Shown piece by piece: positions 17,448 through 26,260 of a stretch of 64,000 nucleotides of DNA. The DNA is taken from positions 398,501-462,500 of the forward strand of contig NZ_OY759869.1 of assembly GCF_963662805.1 (NCBI RefSeq), given 5' to 3'. The DNA comes from an uncultured Cohaesibacter sp. Lineage in GTDB: Bacteria; Pseudomonadota; Alphaproteobacteria; Rhizobiales; Cohaesibacteraceae. The notes beneath the pieces are model-generated. The model was given only the letters and a program-made list of their open reading frames with translations. It had not been told where the DNA came from and ran no database searches. The position numbers and the translations under genes were made by a program. Position 1 is the stretch's first letter. Every line of letters begins with the position of its first letter.

Positions 17448-18137
17448 ATGACAAACAACAAAACCACCCTGACCAACGCAGTCTATGATCTACTTCGGAA
17501 AGCCATCATCGAACAGGCGCTGAAGCCCGGAATGCGCTTGCCGGAGGACACCGTCGGAGAGCAGTTCGGGGTGAGCCGAACCATCGTCCGCCATGCTCTG
17601 GTTCGCCTTGAGAATCAGGGGCTGGTCGTGACGGTCCGCAATCGCGGCGCCTTTGTTGCTGAGCCTTCAAAGGAAGAGGCTCAGCACGTCTTTGAGGTGC
17701 GCAGATGCTTGGAAACCGAGGTTATTCGCCTTCTTTGTGAACGAATGCCCGCCAGTGGATACGACCTTCTTGAGGCCCATATCCGCAGCGAGCAGAGCGT
17801 CAAGGGCAAGGATGGTCCCGTCTCGATTCGCCTTGCCGGTGAGTTCCATGTGTTGCTTGCCGAAATGACCGGTAATGATGTTCTGGCCCGATTTGTCTCG
17901 GAAGTGGTGCTGCGTTGCTCGCTCATCATGTCGCTTTATGCCCGCAGTCATTCCTCGGATTGCGCCGTGGACGAACATTCGCAGATCGTCGAGGCGATTC
18001 GCAGCGGTGATGCCAGCCGGGCCATCACCATCATGGAGCATCATCTGGGTGCTGTTGCCGGGAGAGCAGAACTTTCCCCACAGCCAGATAGTATCCAATC
18101 CATCCTGTCTCATTATGGCAAGGAGCTCGTCCAATGA
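17448..18137 (+). CDS. GntR-family regulator (FCD subfamily)
   Basis: A 229-residue regulator with a winged helix-turn-helix at about residues 10-75 (LRKAIIEQALKPGMRLPEDT, FGVSRTIVRHALVRLENQGL) and an FCD ligand domain (EVRRCLETEVIRLL, AGEFHVLLAEMTGN, DEHSQIVEAIRSGDA, MEHHLGAV) carrying the Asp/His ligands. It is transcribed divergently from the importer operon and overlaps the flavin-reductase gene by 4 bp. It probably represses the operon until the substrate or a product binds; this is inferred from its position and the three boxes. Confidence 0.9.
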   Translation: MTNNKTTLTNAVYDLLRKAIIEQALKPGMRLPEDTVGEQFGVSRTIVRHALVRLENQGLVVTVRNRGAFVAEPSKEEAQHVFEVRRCLETEVIRLLCERMPASGYDLLEAHIRSEQSVKGKDGPVSIRLAGEFHVLLAEMTGNDVLARFVSEVVLRCSLIMSLYARSHSSDCAVDEHSQIVEAIRSGDASRAITIMEHHLGAVAGRAELSPQPDSIQSILSHYGKELVQ

Positions 18138-18793
18138 CGCTGAACGCCGCCCATCACACATTCGACTTCGACCAGTTGACGGCTCATGAAACTTACAAAG
18201 TCATGATCGGGACGATCGTTCCGCGCCCCATTGCCTGGGTCACCACCATCTCACAGGATGGCGTGATAAACGCCGCCCCCTATTCCTTCTTCAACTGCCT
18301 ATCAGCCGATCCGCCCATCCTTGCGCTCGGCGTGGAGAACAAGCCGGACCGCAGCTTTAAGGATACGACCTACAACATTCGCATGACCGACTGCTTCACT
18401 GTGAACATCGTTGATCGTGCCAACATTGAGGCCATGTCGAAGACCGCAGCTGGCTTTGCCCCGGATGTCGACGAACTTCAGATGGCGGGCCTTACCGCCG
18501 CCCCCGGACTCAAAGTCGTATGCCCACGCATTCTCGAGGCTCCAGTTGCTTTCGAATGTGAGCGTTTCTTAGGGATTTCCATCAGTTCGGCCCGCGAGAT
18601 CATCCTTGGTCGGATAGTCATGGCCCATATCCGCGAAGATATCATCGATCCGGCTACTTGCTACTCAGATCATGAAAAACTGGATGCGATCGGTCGCATG
18701 GGCGGCAATGGCTATGCCGGAACCATGGACTATTTTGATCTGCCTACCCCGACTGCCGAACAGGTTCAGGAACTGCAGAAGGCCAAAGGATAG
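18134..18793 (+). CDS. Flavin reductase-like (DIM6/NTAB) FMN-binding protein
   Basis: A 219-residue split-barrel flavin-binding protein. The N-terminal segment YKVMIGTIVPRPIAWVTTIS, followed by INAAPYSFFNCLSADPPILA and KDTTYNIRMTDCFTVNIVD, is the typical FMN-binding region of the flavin reductase-like family. Members reduce FMN for partner monooxygenases or act alone on small substrates. It is coupled (4-bp ATGA overlap) to the gntR gene rather than to an obvious oxygenase, so its partner is unknown. It suggests a redox step in the same pathway. Confidence 0.85.
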   Translation: MTLNAAHHTFDFDQLTAHETYKVMIGTIVPRPIAWVTTISQDGVINAAPYSFFNCLSADPPILALGVENKPDRSFKDTTYNIRMTDCFTVNIVDRANIEAMSKTAAGFAPDVDELQMAGLTAAPGLKVVCPRILEAPVAFECERFLGISISSAREIILGRIVMAHIREDIIDPATCYSDHEKLDAIGRMGGNGYAGTMDYFDLPTPTAEQVQELQKAKG

Positions 18794-19209
18794 ATCACGT
18801 TCGAGGCGAGGCTGCAGATGGACGTCGTCAGTGCAACACTTGGTACGGATGGCGGCGAAGAAACCGGTACATCGCACGACCGGATATTGTACCAACTAAA
18901 GCTGGCACCGACACGTTTCTTGCGAAAGTTGATCGCGATATAGAAACGTCGCGATGGACGAGTGTAGCCGCATCAAGCCCATCTTGGTTATTCAAGCTTC
19001 TGGTTCACTTTAATGAACTCTGCTCTTGCGGGAACAGGCCTTGTGTGAAGCGGTAGGGAAGGGTCTGAATAGATGGAGAAGGGTTTGTCTGCGACGGCGG
19101 CCTTCAGCAAATACGTCCCTCCCAGCAGGTTGGCTCTTTGCGCTTGAGGCAGGGCTTGCTCAAGAAAGCACGCATCATGTAGGCGCACCTGAATGTCCTC
19201 ACTGCCTTG
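18794..19209. other. Gene-free stretch left of the insertion sequence
   Basis: No gene is supported. A 66-codon minus-strand frame (18988-19188) ending in ARAEFIKVNQKLE is open, but it has no convincing ribosome site and was not recognised. No terminator with a T-run was seen after the flavin-reductase gene. Confidence 0.4.
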
Positions 19210-19266
19210 TGATCCTCCCCCAATGAACTGGTCCGCCGTTATAGTTAGGAAAACGGAGGATTCGAT

Positions 19267-19539
19267 ATGGCGAACAAACGACCAAAGCCAGAGGAACTTG
19301 TCACGAAGTTACGGCAGGTTGAGATCTTGGCGGGGCAGGGGATGTCTCGTCTAGATGCGATCCGACAAATTGGTGTGACTGAGCAGACCTATTACTGATG
19401 GAAGAAAAAGTATGGCGAAATGGGCACAGATCAACTCAAGGAGCTCAAGCGGTTTCAGAAGGAGAGTGAGCGCTTGAGAAAGGCCGTTTCTGATCTGACC
19501 TTGGACAAACTGATCCTGTCTGAAGCTGCGAAGGGCTGA
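19267..19539 (+). pseudogene. IS3-family OrfA with in-frame stop
   Basis: A 90-codon frame reading KPEELVTKLRQVEILAGQGM, then AIRQIGVTEQTYY, TGA (19396-19398), WKKKYGEMGTDQLKELKRF and on to a TGA at 19537-19539. It is the helix-turn-helix and leucine-zipper OrfA of the IS51/IS407 group, where the consensus is TYYRW; the stop replaces the Arg codon (CGA to TGA). OrfA is therefore inactive unless the stop is suppressed. Confidence 0.88.
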
Positions 19540-19561
19540 AAGTGCTAATGAAACAACCTAA

Positions 19562-20155
19562 GCGAGGAAGGTTGTGGCTCAATGATGGATCCTGTGTTTG
19601 GCTGAGGCCGGACCACCGAAACCATGTCTGGAGCTGTGCGCTGCCCCGGCAGGCGTTTGCTTGCAAACGCTGAGAGGGGACTTTGTTCATTGCCGAACCG
19701 ATGATGGCAAGGTCTTTCGAACGCTGAATATCATTGATGAGTTCAGTCGGGAATGTCTGGCCATCAAGGTGAAGCGAAAGCTGAACTCGGGAGATGTCAT
19801 CGATGCTTTGAGCGATCTGTTCATCATTCGAGGAGTGCCGGCATTCATTCGGTCTGATAATGGGCCCGAGTTCATTGCTCAAAATGTACGAGATTGGATC
19901 AAAGCTGTCGGAGCAAAGACGGCTTATATCGAGCCGGGATCACCCTGGAGGAACGGTTACTGCGAAAGCGTCAATGCAAGATTCCGAGACGAGTTCTTAA
20001 ATGGAGAGATATTCTACAGCCTGAGGGAAGTGCAGATGCTGATCGAGAAATGGAGGCTGCACTACAACACCAAACGGCCACACAGTGCATTGGGCTATCG
20101 CCCGCCTGCGCCCGAAACCATCATTCTGATAGAACAGAGACCAGCGATACACTAA
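19562..20155 (+). pseudogene. IS3-family OrfB (DDE integrase), truncated and frameshifted
   Basis: The frame begins abruptly at RGRLWLNDGSCVW, so the N-terminal part of OrfB is deleted. After HRNHVWS a 44-nt insertion (19635-19678) breaks the frame. The rest resumes as DFVHCRTDDGKVFRTLNIID and continues intact to the end, including the DDE region (NIIDEF, RSDNGPEFIA, CESVNARFRDE) and HYNTKRPHSALGYRPPAPE. The insertion contains the hairpin GCGTTTGC-TT-GCAAACGC (19653-19670). Confidence 0.9.
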
Positions 20156-20209
20156 CATTTTATCCGGACCACTAAAGTGGGGCTGATCAGTGTAAGTTAT
20201 TAAAAATAT

Positions 20210-20286
<77 letters not shown>

Positions 20287-20468
20287 CTAGCGCTGATGTC
20301 TTGGCTTGCCTGTCTCGGGCTACACATTGCAAAAGTCTGTTGCTGTTGGTGCGGGCGATATGTGACAGGGTCGCGACACGCGCGGGATATGACGGCTTTC
20401 TTAGCTGATGCTTTGAGCCGGTGCAATCGAAAAGGGGACGATTTTGAAGGCTTTGTGCATATCAAAGT

Positions 20469-21578
20469 CTAGGCGCTTGAGGCGCGGTCGGGAAAGAGTG
20501 CGGCGAGGCCTTGCTTCGAGGCGGGCGCGATGCCGCGCTCGGTGATCAGACCGGTGACGAGGCGGGCCGGGGTGACGTCAAAGGCCGGATTGCCCAACGG
20601 GCTGTCATCGGGGCAGATCTGGACTTGCGAGACGGTGCCGTCGGCGAGCTTGCCCCAGACGTGGGAGACTTCGCGTCCGTCGCGCTCCTCAATGGGAATG
20701 TCGAAGCCATTGTCGATGGTCCAGTCGATGGTCGGCGAGGGCAGGGCGACATAGAAGGGAATGTTGTTGTCGCGGGCAGCGAGCGCCTTCAGGTAGGTGC
20801 CGATCTTGTTGCAGACGTCGCCGGCGGCGGTTGTCCGGTCGGTTCCGACGATGACCAGATCGACCGCACCGTGCTGCATGAGGTGCCCCCCGGCATTGTC
20901 GACGATGAGGGTGTGCGGGACGCTATGGCCGACCATTTCCCATGCGGTGAGCTGGGCGCCCTGATTGCGAGGGCGGGTTTCGTCGACAAAGACATGGACG
21001 GGAATACCTGCTTCGACCGCGTGATAGATGGGCGAGGTGGCTGTGCCCCAGTCGACGGTGGCGAGCCAGCCCGCATTGCAGTGGGTGAGGATGTTGACGG
21101 GGCCAGACTTGCCCGCCTTGGCCTTGTCGTTGGCGATCTTGCGAATGATTTCGAGGCCATGGACACCCATCATGCGGCAGATTTCGACGTCGGCATCGTT
21201 GATCTCGATTGCCTTCGCCATCGCGGCGGGCGCGCGTTCGGATGGCGGGAGAGGGGTGAGATAGCCACGCATTTCATCAAGTGCCCAGCGCAAGTTCACC
21301 GCTGTTGGCCGGGTGGCATAGAGGGTCTTGTAACAACCCTCAAGGCCCTCATCGGAGGCGTCGGCCTGCATGCCGATGGCGACACCGAAGGCGGCCGTTG
21401 CCCCAATGAGCGGTGCGCCCCGGACCCACATGTCGGCGATGGCGCGGGCAACGGTCTCGACGTCCGGCAGGTCAACAATGCGAAACTGATGCGGTAGCCA
21501 GCGCTGATCGATGCATTTGACGGTCGCGTTTTCGGGGTCAAGCCAGATTGTGCGGTGGGGCGTGCCGTTGACTTTCAT
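20469..21578 (-). CDS. mtnA: S-methyl-5-thioribose-1-phosphate isomerase
   Basis: A 369-residue enzyme of the eIF2B-like fold that converts methylthioribose-1-phosphate to methylthioribulose-1-phosphate in the methionine salvage pathway. Landmarks are MWVRGAPLIGATAAFGVAIG, NILTHCNAGWLATVDWGTA (catalytic Cys region), VDETRPRNQGAQLTAWEM (catalytic Asp region) and DRTTAAGDVCNKIGTY. Length is typical. It follows the transporter gene (21638-23428) by 59 bp on the same strand and may be cotranscribed. No other salvage genes are in the window. Confidence 0.93.
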   Translation of the reverse strand: MKVNGTPHRTIWLDPENATVKCIDQRWLPHQFRIVDLPDVETVARAIADMWVRGAPLIGATAAFGVAIGMQADASDEGLEGCYKTLYATRPTAVNLRWALDEMRGYLTPLPPSERAPAAMAKAIEINDADVEICRMMGVHGLEIIRKIANDKAKAGKSGPVNILTHCNAGWLATVDWGTATSPIYHAVEAGIPVHVFVDETRPRNQGAQLTAWEMVGHSVPHTLIVDNAGGHLMQHGAVDLVIVGTDRTTAAGDVCNKIGTYLKALAARDNNIPFYVALPSPTIDWTIDNGFDIPIEERDGREVSHVWGKLADGTVSQVQICPDDSPLGNPAFDVTPARLVTGLITERGIAPASKQGLAALFPDRASSA

Positions 21579-21637
21579 GCTTCTTTCCTCGCTCAGGACG
21601 GGATGGCCGACTGCCAGTAGTGCTTCTCAGTATTCCT

Positions 21638-23428
21638 TCAGAGTGGCCAGAAGACAAGGATGGCCGGAACGGAAACCACGATAATGATGATTTCGAGCGG
21701 CAGCCCCATGCGCCAATAGTCGCCGAACTTGTAGCCGCCGGGGCCCATGATGAGGGTGTTGTTCTTGTGTCCGATGGGCGTCAGGAACGCGCAGGATGCG
21801 GCCACGGCCACAGCCATCAGGAAGGGGTCGGGGCTGACGTTGAGACGCGTGGCGATCTCGATGGCGATGGGAGCCGCGACGACGGCGGTCGCGGTGTTAT
21901 TGAGCACGTCGGACAGGGTCATGGTGACCACCATCAGAATGGTCAAGACGATGGCCGGGGCGAGGCCGTCCGTGAGGGTGACGATGGAGCCTGCGATGAG
22001 GCTGGTGCCGCCGGAATTCTCAAGGGCGGATCCGAGCGGGATCATCGAGCCCAACAGGACCACCACGGGCCACTCGATGGTGTCGTAGAGTTCGCGCACT
22101 GGCACGATCTGCAGCAAGGCATAGAGCACCACGACGGCGGCGAGCGCGACAGGGAGATAGACAAGGCCGAAGCTGGCGGCAAGGATCGCGGCGGCGAACA
22201 GGGCAACCGCGAGACCGGCGCGGCCATGCTGGGTGAGGGACAGGCCGCGATTGGCGAGCGGCAGACAGCCGAGCCAGCGCACAGTGTCGGCGAGAGCTCC
22301 GGAAGGGCCGAGCAGCAATAGCACATCGCCGGGCTGGATCGGTTCCTTGCGCACCCGGTGATAGACCCGGCGACCCTGACGGGAAATACCGAGCAGGGTG
22401 ACGTTGCGGCGCGATAGGAGGCGCAGCGACATGGACGAGCGTTCGACAATGCGGGCGTCGGCTGGCACGACGCATTCGATCAGCTCCATGCCCTTGGCGG
22501 CTGCGGGGGCCTCTGATGCCTTGCGTTCATAGCCAAGGCCAAGGGAGCCGACGAATTTGTCGATCTGTTCCGGTCCGGCCTCAAGCACGATAATGTCCTT
22601 GGCGCGCAGCTCGGTATTGCGGCTGTTGCCTGCAAGGCGGCGACCGTTGCGGATGACACCAAGGACCGCGACGTCATGCTCTTCGGTTGCCGCGTCGAGA
22701 TCCTTGACCAACTGTCCCTGAGCGGTGCTGTCCTCGGTGACCACGACCTCAGCGATATATTTGCCGATCTCGAACAGCTCCTTGGTTTCGTCGCGGCGTG
22801 CGTTGGCGCCGGGAATGAGCCGCCAGCCGATGAGCGCAATGAACACGGTGCCGATGATCGAGGCGATGATGCCGACCGGGGCAAAGTCGAACATGGCGAA
22901 GGGTTCGCCCAGATGCTGCTCGCGGAAGGATGCGATGATGATGTTGGGCGGTGTGCCGATGAGGGTGATCATGCCGCCCAAAATGGTGCAGAAGGCGAGG
23001 GGCATGAGGGTCAGCGACGGACTGCGCCCCGATTTCTGGGCCGCCTGAATGTCGACGGGCATGAGCAGGGCGAGCGCCGCGACATTGTTCATCACTGCGC
23101 TCAGCAATCCTCCAATGGCACCGATGATCGAAACATGGCTTTGCAGGCTGCGGTCCTCGTCGACAACGAGCGCTGTGATCTTGTCGACCGCGCCGGAGAG
23201 CACCAGACCGCGCGAGACCACCAGCACCAGCGCGACGATCATCGTTGCCGGGTGGCCAAAGCCGGAGAAGGCCTCTTCCTTCGGGACCAGTCCCAACAAG
23301 AGTGCGATGATCAGGGCACCAAAGGCCACGAGGTCATAGCGAACGCGCCCCCAGAGCAGCATGGCAAAGACGAGGCCGAAGAGCGAGAAGAGGGCAATCT
23401 GGTCGAAAGTGAAGGCTGTTGAGGTCAT
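21638..23428 (-). CDS. SLC13-family membrane transporter with TrkA-C (RCK_C) domains
   Basis: A 596-residue permease of the divalent anion:sodium symporter type. The N-terminal membrane half includes SGAVDKITALVVDEDRS, AVMNNVAALALLMPVDI and TLIGTPPNIIIASF, the last being the conserved TPxN substrate motif. Two cytosolic TrkA-C-like segments lie at about residues 210-380 (VVTEDSTAQGQLVKDLDA, VVPADARIVERSSMSL). A second membrane half includes LSDVLNNTATAVVAAPIAIE and GPGGYKFGDYWRMG. Such proteins carry sulfate, dicarboxylates or related anions; the substrate cannot be told from sequence. Confidence 0.88.
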   Translation of the reverse strand: MTSTAFTFDQIALFSLFGLVFAMLLWGRVRYDLVAFGALIIALLLGLVPKEEAFSGFGHPATMIVALVLVVSRGLVLSGAVDKITALVVDEDRSLQSHVSIIGAIGGLLSAVMNNVAALALLMPVDIQAAQKSGRSPSLTLMPLAFCTILGGMITLIGTPPNIIIASFREQHLGEPFAMFDFAPVGIIASIIGTVFIALIGWRLIPGANARRDETKELFEIGKYIAEVVVTEDSTAQGQLVKDLDAATEEHDVAVLGVIRNGRRLAGNSRNTELRAKDIIVLEAGPEQIDKFVGSLGLGYERKASEAPAAAKGMELIECVVPADARIVERSSMSLRLLSRRNVTLLGISRQGRRVYHRVRKEPIQPGDVLLLLGPSGALADTVRWLGCLPLANRGLSLTQHGRAGLAVALFAAAILAASFGLVYLPVALAAVVVLYALLQIVPVRELYDTIEWPVVVLLGSMIPLGSALENSGGTSLIAGSIVTLTDGLAPAIVLTILMVVTMTLSDVLNNTATAVVAAPIAIEIATRLNVSPDPFLMAVAVAASCAFLTPIGHKNNTLIMGPGGYKFGDYWRMGLPLEIIIIVVSVPAILVFWPL

Positions 23429-23607
23429 ATGAACATCTTTTTACGGGCAATTCGGGACAGTCTAACTGCGCGTTGCGCTGCTGGCCAGCCTTGAGTTGAA
23501 GAAGCTTTCCGGGCGACCTTGTCTTGATGGGAGGTCTATGGCTAATGTGGCGCAATGCAGAGAGCCGCTCACAGGCTGGCTTGCAGGCAACAGGAAGGTG
23601 ACAGGAT

Positions 23608-24291
23608 TTGACAGATCAGGATTTGAGCAACTGGACGGCGCGGAGCTGGCCACCTCGTACTGTGCTGGAGGGACGATATGTCCGGCTTGAGCCCCTTGAT
23701 GCGGATCGGCATGGTGCAGGTCTTTTTGCTGCATCCAATGTGGAGGACAAGGAAACGAAGTTCAAATGGCTGTTTGAAGACCCTCCCAGAGACGAGGCCT
23801 CTTTCATTGAATGGACACGGAAGGAAGCAGCCAAGAGTGACAGTCTTCCTTACGCGGTGATCGATGTTCAAAGCGGCGAGGTTGCTGGTCGCCAGTCACT
23901 GATGCGGATCGATGTGAACAACGGCGTGATCGAGATCGGGGCCATCTATTGGGGCCCTCGCGTGGCGCGCCAGCAGGGGGCGACAGAGGCGCTCTATCTG
24001 TTCATGAAGCATGTGTTTGAGGATCTCGGCTATCGTCGGTTCGAGTGGAAATGCCACAATGACAATGAGCCTTCCAAACGCGCAGCGGAGCGGTTCGGCT
24101 TCAAGTATGAGGGCCTGTTTCGTCAGCATATGGTGATCAAGGGGAAGAACCGGGATACGGCATGGTTCTCGATCCTCGACAAGGAATGGCCGGAGCTGAA
24201 GGCTGGCTATGAAGCTTGGCTCGATCTTGCGAACTTCGATGATCTGGGTGGGCAGCGTCGCGGATTGGCGGCCTATCTCATGCGGGGTTGA
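23608..24291 (+). CDS. GNAT-family N-acetyltransferase (RimJ/RimL-like)
   Basis: A 227-residue acetyltransferase. It starts with TTG at 23608, behind AGGAAGG. The RimL-like N-terminus GRYVRLEPLDADRHGAGLFA is followed by the acetyl-CoA region GAIYWGPRVARQQGATEALY and the family signature RRFEWKCHNDNEPSKRAAER with FGFKYEGLFRQHMVIKGKNR. These proteins acetylate protein N-termini or small amines. It is a single gene, divergent from the SLC13 gene and convergent with the HAD gene 15 bp downstream. Confidence 0.88.
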   Translation: MTDQDLSNWTARSWPPRTVLEGRYVRLEPLDADRHGAGLFAASNVEDKETKFKWLFEDPPRDEASFIEWTRKEAAKSDSLPYAVIDVQSGEVAGRQSLMRIDVNNGVIEIGAIYWGPRVARQQGATEALYLFMKHVFEDLGYRRFEWKCHNDNEPSKRAAERFGFKYEGLFRQHMVIKGKNRDTAWFSILDKEWPELKAGYEAWLDLANFDDLGGQRRGLAAYLMRG

Positions 24292-24305
24292 GGGGAATCA
24301 ATCCG

Positions 24306-25001
24306 TCAGCCGGTGATTGCCTCAAGCAAGGCTGGCAGGTCGGCCAGACCCGCGATTTTGTTGTAGCGGGGATGGTCAATCGGCTCGTCGACGTGTTCAA
24401 GGGCCCAGGTCAGATTGTGGGGGATGAAGGCTGCCCAGCCGCCGGTCTCCAGCACGGGCACGATGTCGGATTTTAGTGAATTGCCGACCATCAGCGCACC
24501 GGGGGCCTTGATGTCATGCTGTTTGAAGATCCGCTCGTAGGTTTCGGCCGATTTGTCTGCGACAATCTCGATGGCGTCGAACCGGTCGGCAAGGCCCGAT
24601 TGGGCGATCTTGCGCTCCTGATCGAACAGATCTCCCTTGGTGATCAGGATGAGTTTATAGTCGCCGGACAGGCTGTCGAGGGTCTCTCTGGCGCCGGGGA
24701 TGAGTTCGATGGGATGCTCGAGAAGGTTCTTTCCGATGGCGAGGATGGCGCCGATGGACTGGGCAGAAATGTTGCCTCGGGTCACCTCGATTGCGGTCTC
24801 GATCATCGACAGCATGAAGCCCTTGATGCCATAGCCATAGAGCGCGAGATTGCGCCGTTCCGCCTCGAGCAGGCGCTGTTCGAGATGGTCGGTTTCGGCG
24901 TGATCGGACAGCAGACGGTGAAACTCGCTTTCTGTGAGGCGATAGAATTGCTCGTTCTCCCAAAGAGTGTCATCGGCATCGAAGGCTATCGCTTTGATCA
25001 T
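24306..25001 (-). CDS. HAD-superfamily hydrolase
   Basis: A 231-residue phosphatase-like protein. Motif I is DADDTLW (residues 8-14, nucleophile Asp8), motif II is in LILITKG, and the motif III/IV region is KSAETYERIF and ALMVGNSLKSDIVPVLETGG. An alpha-helical cap lies between motifs I and II. The cellular substrate is unknown. It stands alone on the minus strand, convergent with the acetyltransferase gene. Confidence 0.87.
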   Translation of the reverse strand: MIKAIAFDADDTLWENEQFYRLTESEFHRLLSDHAETDHLEQRLLEAERRNLALYGYGIKGFMLSMIETAIEVTRGNISAQSIGAILAIGKNLLEHPIELIPGARETLDSLSGDYKLILITKGDLFDQERKIAQSGLADRFDAIEIVADKSAETYERIFKQHDIKAPGALMVGNSLKSDIVPVLETGGWAAFIPHNLTWALEHVDEPIDHPRYNKIAGLADLPALLEAITG

Positions 25002-25146
25002 GGCGTCATTGTCTCCTTTGGAGGGTGCTTGCCGTCACTCCAGCTTGCTGTCTTTCACTTGCAAAAAGTGTAACCCGATGTCTGCGATGTTGGGGAGATG
25101 ATAAATAGGCGTGTGTGTTGTTTGCGCTGACTTTTTCAACGCCGGA

Positions 25147-25680
25147 TCAGGCCCCGTCCGTCAGGGCATTTGCCTTGTCCGTATCCAGCAATTCTTCCAT
25201 GAAGATGCTGATCAGCTGAGATCGTCCGTCGACTTCGGCCTTTGCATAGATCTTTGTGCATTGCGCCCGCACGGTGCTCGGTGCGGTTCCGCGGATCCGG
25301 GCGATATCCTCATTGCTGATGCCCTTGAGGATCAGCAGCGCGACGTCATGCTCGGAAGGGGTCAGCTTCCATTTGTCGAAAAAGCTTTCGATCAGATTGG
25401 CCATGTCTCCACGGGCGGCCCGGATGCTGAGATCCATGGCAGCCATGCGGTTGAGCAGTTCGCGCAACTCGTGCATCAGAAAGATGGCCCCGATCATCAG
25501 AGCGACAGCAGCTCCCGTCTCGAGCAGGGTGTGCAGGTCGTCGAGATGATCCCCCTCGTGCAGATCGTAGGCGACATCACCAATGAAAAACAAACCGCAC
25601 AGGGCCTGAAGCAGGATGATGGCGGCGAGTGTCATGGCTCGCCGCTCCTGTTTGACGGTTTGGGTACCTTTGGTGATCAT
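25147..25680 (-). CDS. Membrane-anchored LuxR-type transcriptional regulator
   Basis: A 177-residue protein with two hydrophobic helices near the N-terminus (AMTLAAIILLQALCGLFFIG and LLETGAAVALMIGAIFLMHE) and a C-terminal LuxR helix-turn-helix (WKLTPSEHDVALLILKGISN, IARIRGTAPSTVRAQCTKIY). No receiver or ligand domain is seen; about 40 residues link membrane and HTH. ATG 25680 shares one base with the upstream stop (TGATG), which favours it over a TTG one codon earlier. It is the last gene of a trio with a cytochrome b561 and a PepSY protein, suggesting that membrane redox state is relayed to transcription (inference). Confidence 0.85.
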   Translation of the reverse strand: MITKGTQTVKQERRAMTLAAIILLQALCGLFFIGDVAYDLHEGDHLDDLHTLLETGAAVALMIGAIFLMHELRELLNRMAAMDLSIRAARGDMANLIESFFDKWKLTPSEHDVALLILKGISNEDIARIRGTAPSTVRAQCTKIYAKAEVDGRSQLISIFMEELLDTDKANALTDGA

Positions 25681-26255
25681 CAAGCTATCTCACGATTGGG
25701 CGGGATGCGTTTGCGGCCATTGATCATTGCCCGCACCAAATGCACTCCGGATTGTCTGGTTTCGAAGATGACCCCGCCAATATGAAGGACAATGGAGGTC
25801 AAAAGCCAGTTAAATGCGATCTCGTGAAGTTCTTTAACCCATTCCACGCCGAAAAATGCGAGGGTTCCCATCAGGTAGCCGGTGACGCCCATGGTCAGGA
25901 TCGTCAGCCAGATGTTGTAGACCATCAGTGAGCCAAGCGGGTTGTGCGACAGGTGAATGGTATTGTCTCCCTTCAGGATCGCCCGGATGTGGCGTATGGC
26001 GGCGAAGGGATTGGGCGGGAAGGCCGAAAAGCGTGAGTGGGTCGGTCCGAGAAAACCCCAGATGAGGCGAACCACCACAAGACCCGTGGCAAGATAGCCG
26101 ACCCAGTGATGCCAATCATATTCGGGGTCAAGGATCGCGCCATTCAGGAAGATGGTGAGAACGAGGGTCCAGTGGATGAGGCGCACCAATGGATCCCAGA
26201 CGGGGATGTCACGGGAGCTTTCGCCCCCGCCATCCATGTGATGAAGGACCGGCAT
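25680..26255 (-). CDS. Cytochrome b561-type membrane protein
   Basis: A 191-residue protein of the Ni/Fe-hydrogenase or prokaryotic b561 class with four membrane helices. Candidate haem ligands are H28 (LVRLIHWTLV), His in DWHHWVGY, His in VKELHEIAFNW and His in SIVLHIGGV. It moves electrons across or within the inner membrane. It lies 5 bp after the PepSY gene and overlaps the LuxR gene by one base, so the three are one operon. Confidence 0.88.
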   Translation of the reverse strand: MPVLHHMDGGGESSRDIPVWDPLVRLIHWTLVLTIFLNGAILDPEYDWHHWVGYLATGLVVVRLIWGFLGPTHSRFSAFPPNPFAAIRHIRAILKGDNTIHLSHNPLGSLMVYNIWLTILTMGVTGYLMGTLAFFGVEWVKELHEIAFNWLLTSIVLHIGGVIFETRQSGVHLVRAMINGRKRIPPNREIA

Positions 26256-26260
26256 GGGGC

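Larger units (their letters stand above)
19210..20189 (+). mobile_element. Degenerate IS3-family element (IS51/IS407-like)
   Basis: The left end TGATCCTCCCCCAATGAACT (from 19210) and the right end, read inward from 20189 as TGATCAGCCCCACTTTAGTG, form imperfect terminal inverted repeats, both followed by GGTCCG. Inside are broken orfA and orfB genes in the same orientation. At about 980 bp it is shorter than the roughly 1.3 kb of intact relatives, because the start of orfB is missing. No clear target duplication flanks it (CCTTG left, GTGTA right). The right end lies 20 bp from the tRNA-Arg gene. Confidence 0.85.

Noticed and set aside
18988..19188. A 66-codon minus-strand frame left of the IS
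   Set aside because: No ribosome site and no recognised family; it could be a decayed fragment, but that cannot be supported.
21579..21637. Possible SAM-type riboswitch before mtnA
   Set aside because: The gap to the upstream SLC13-type gene is only 59 bp, too short for a SAM riboswitch with expression platform, and no matching helices were seen.
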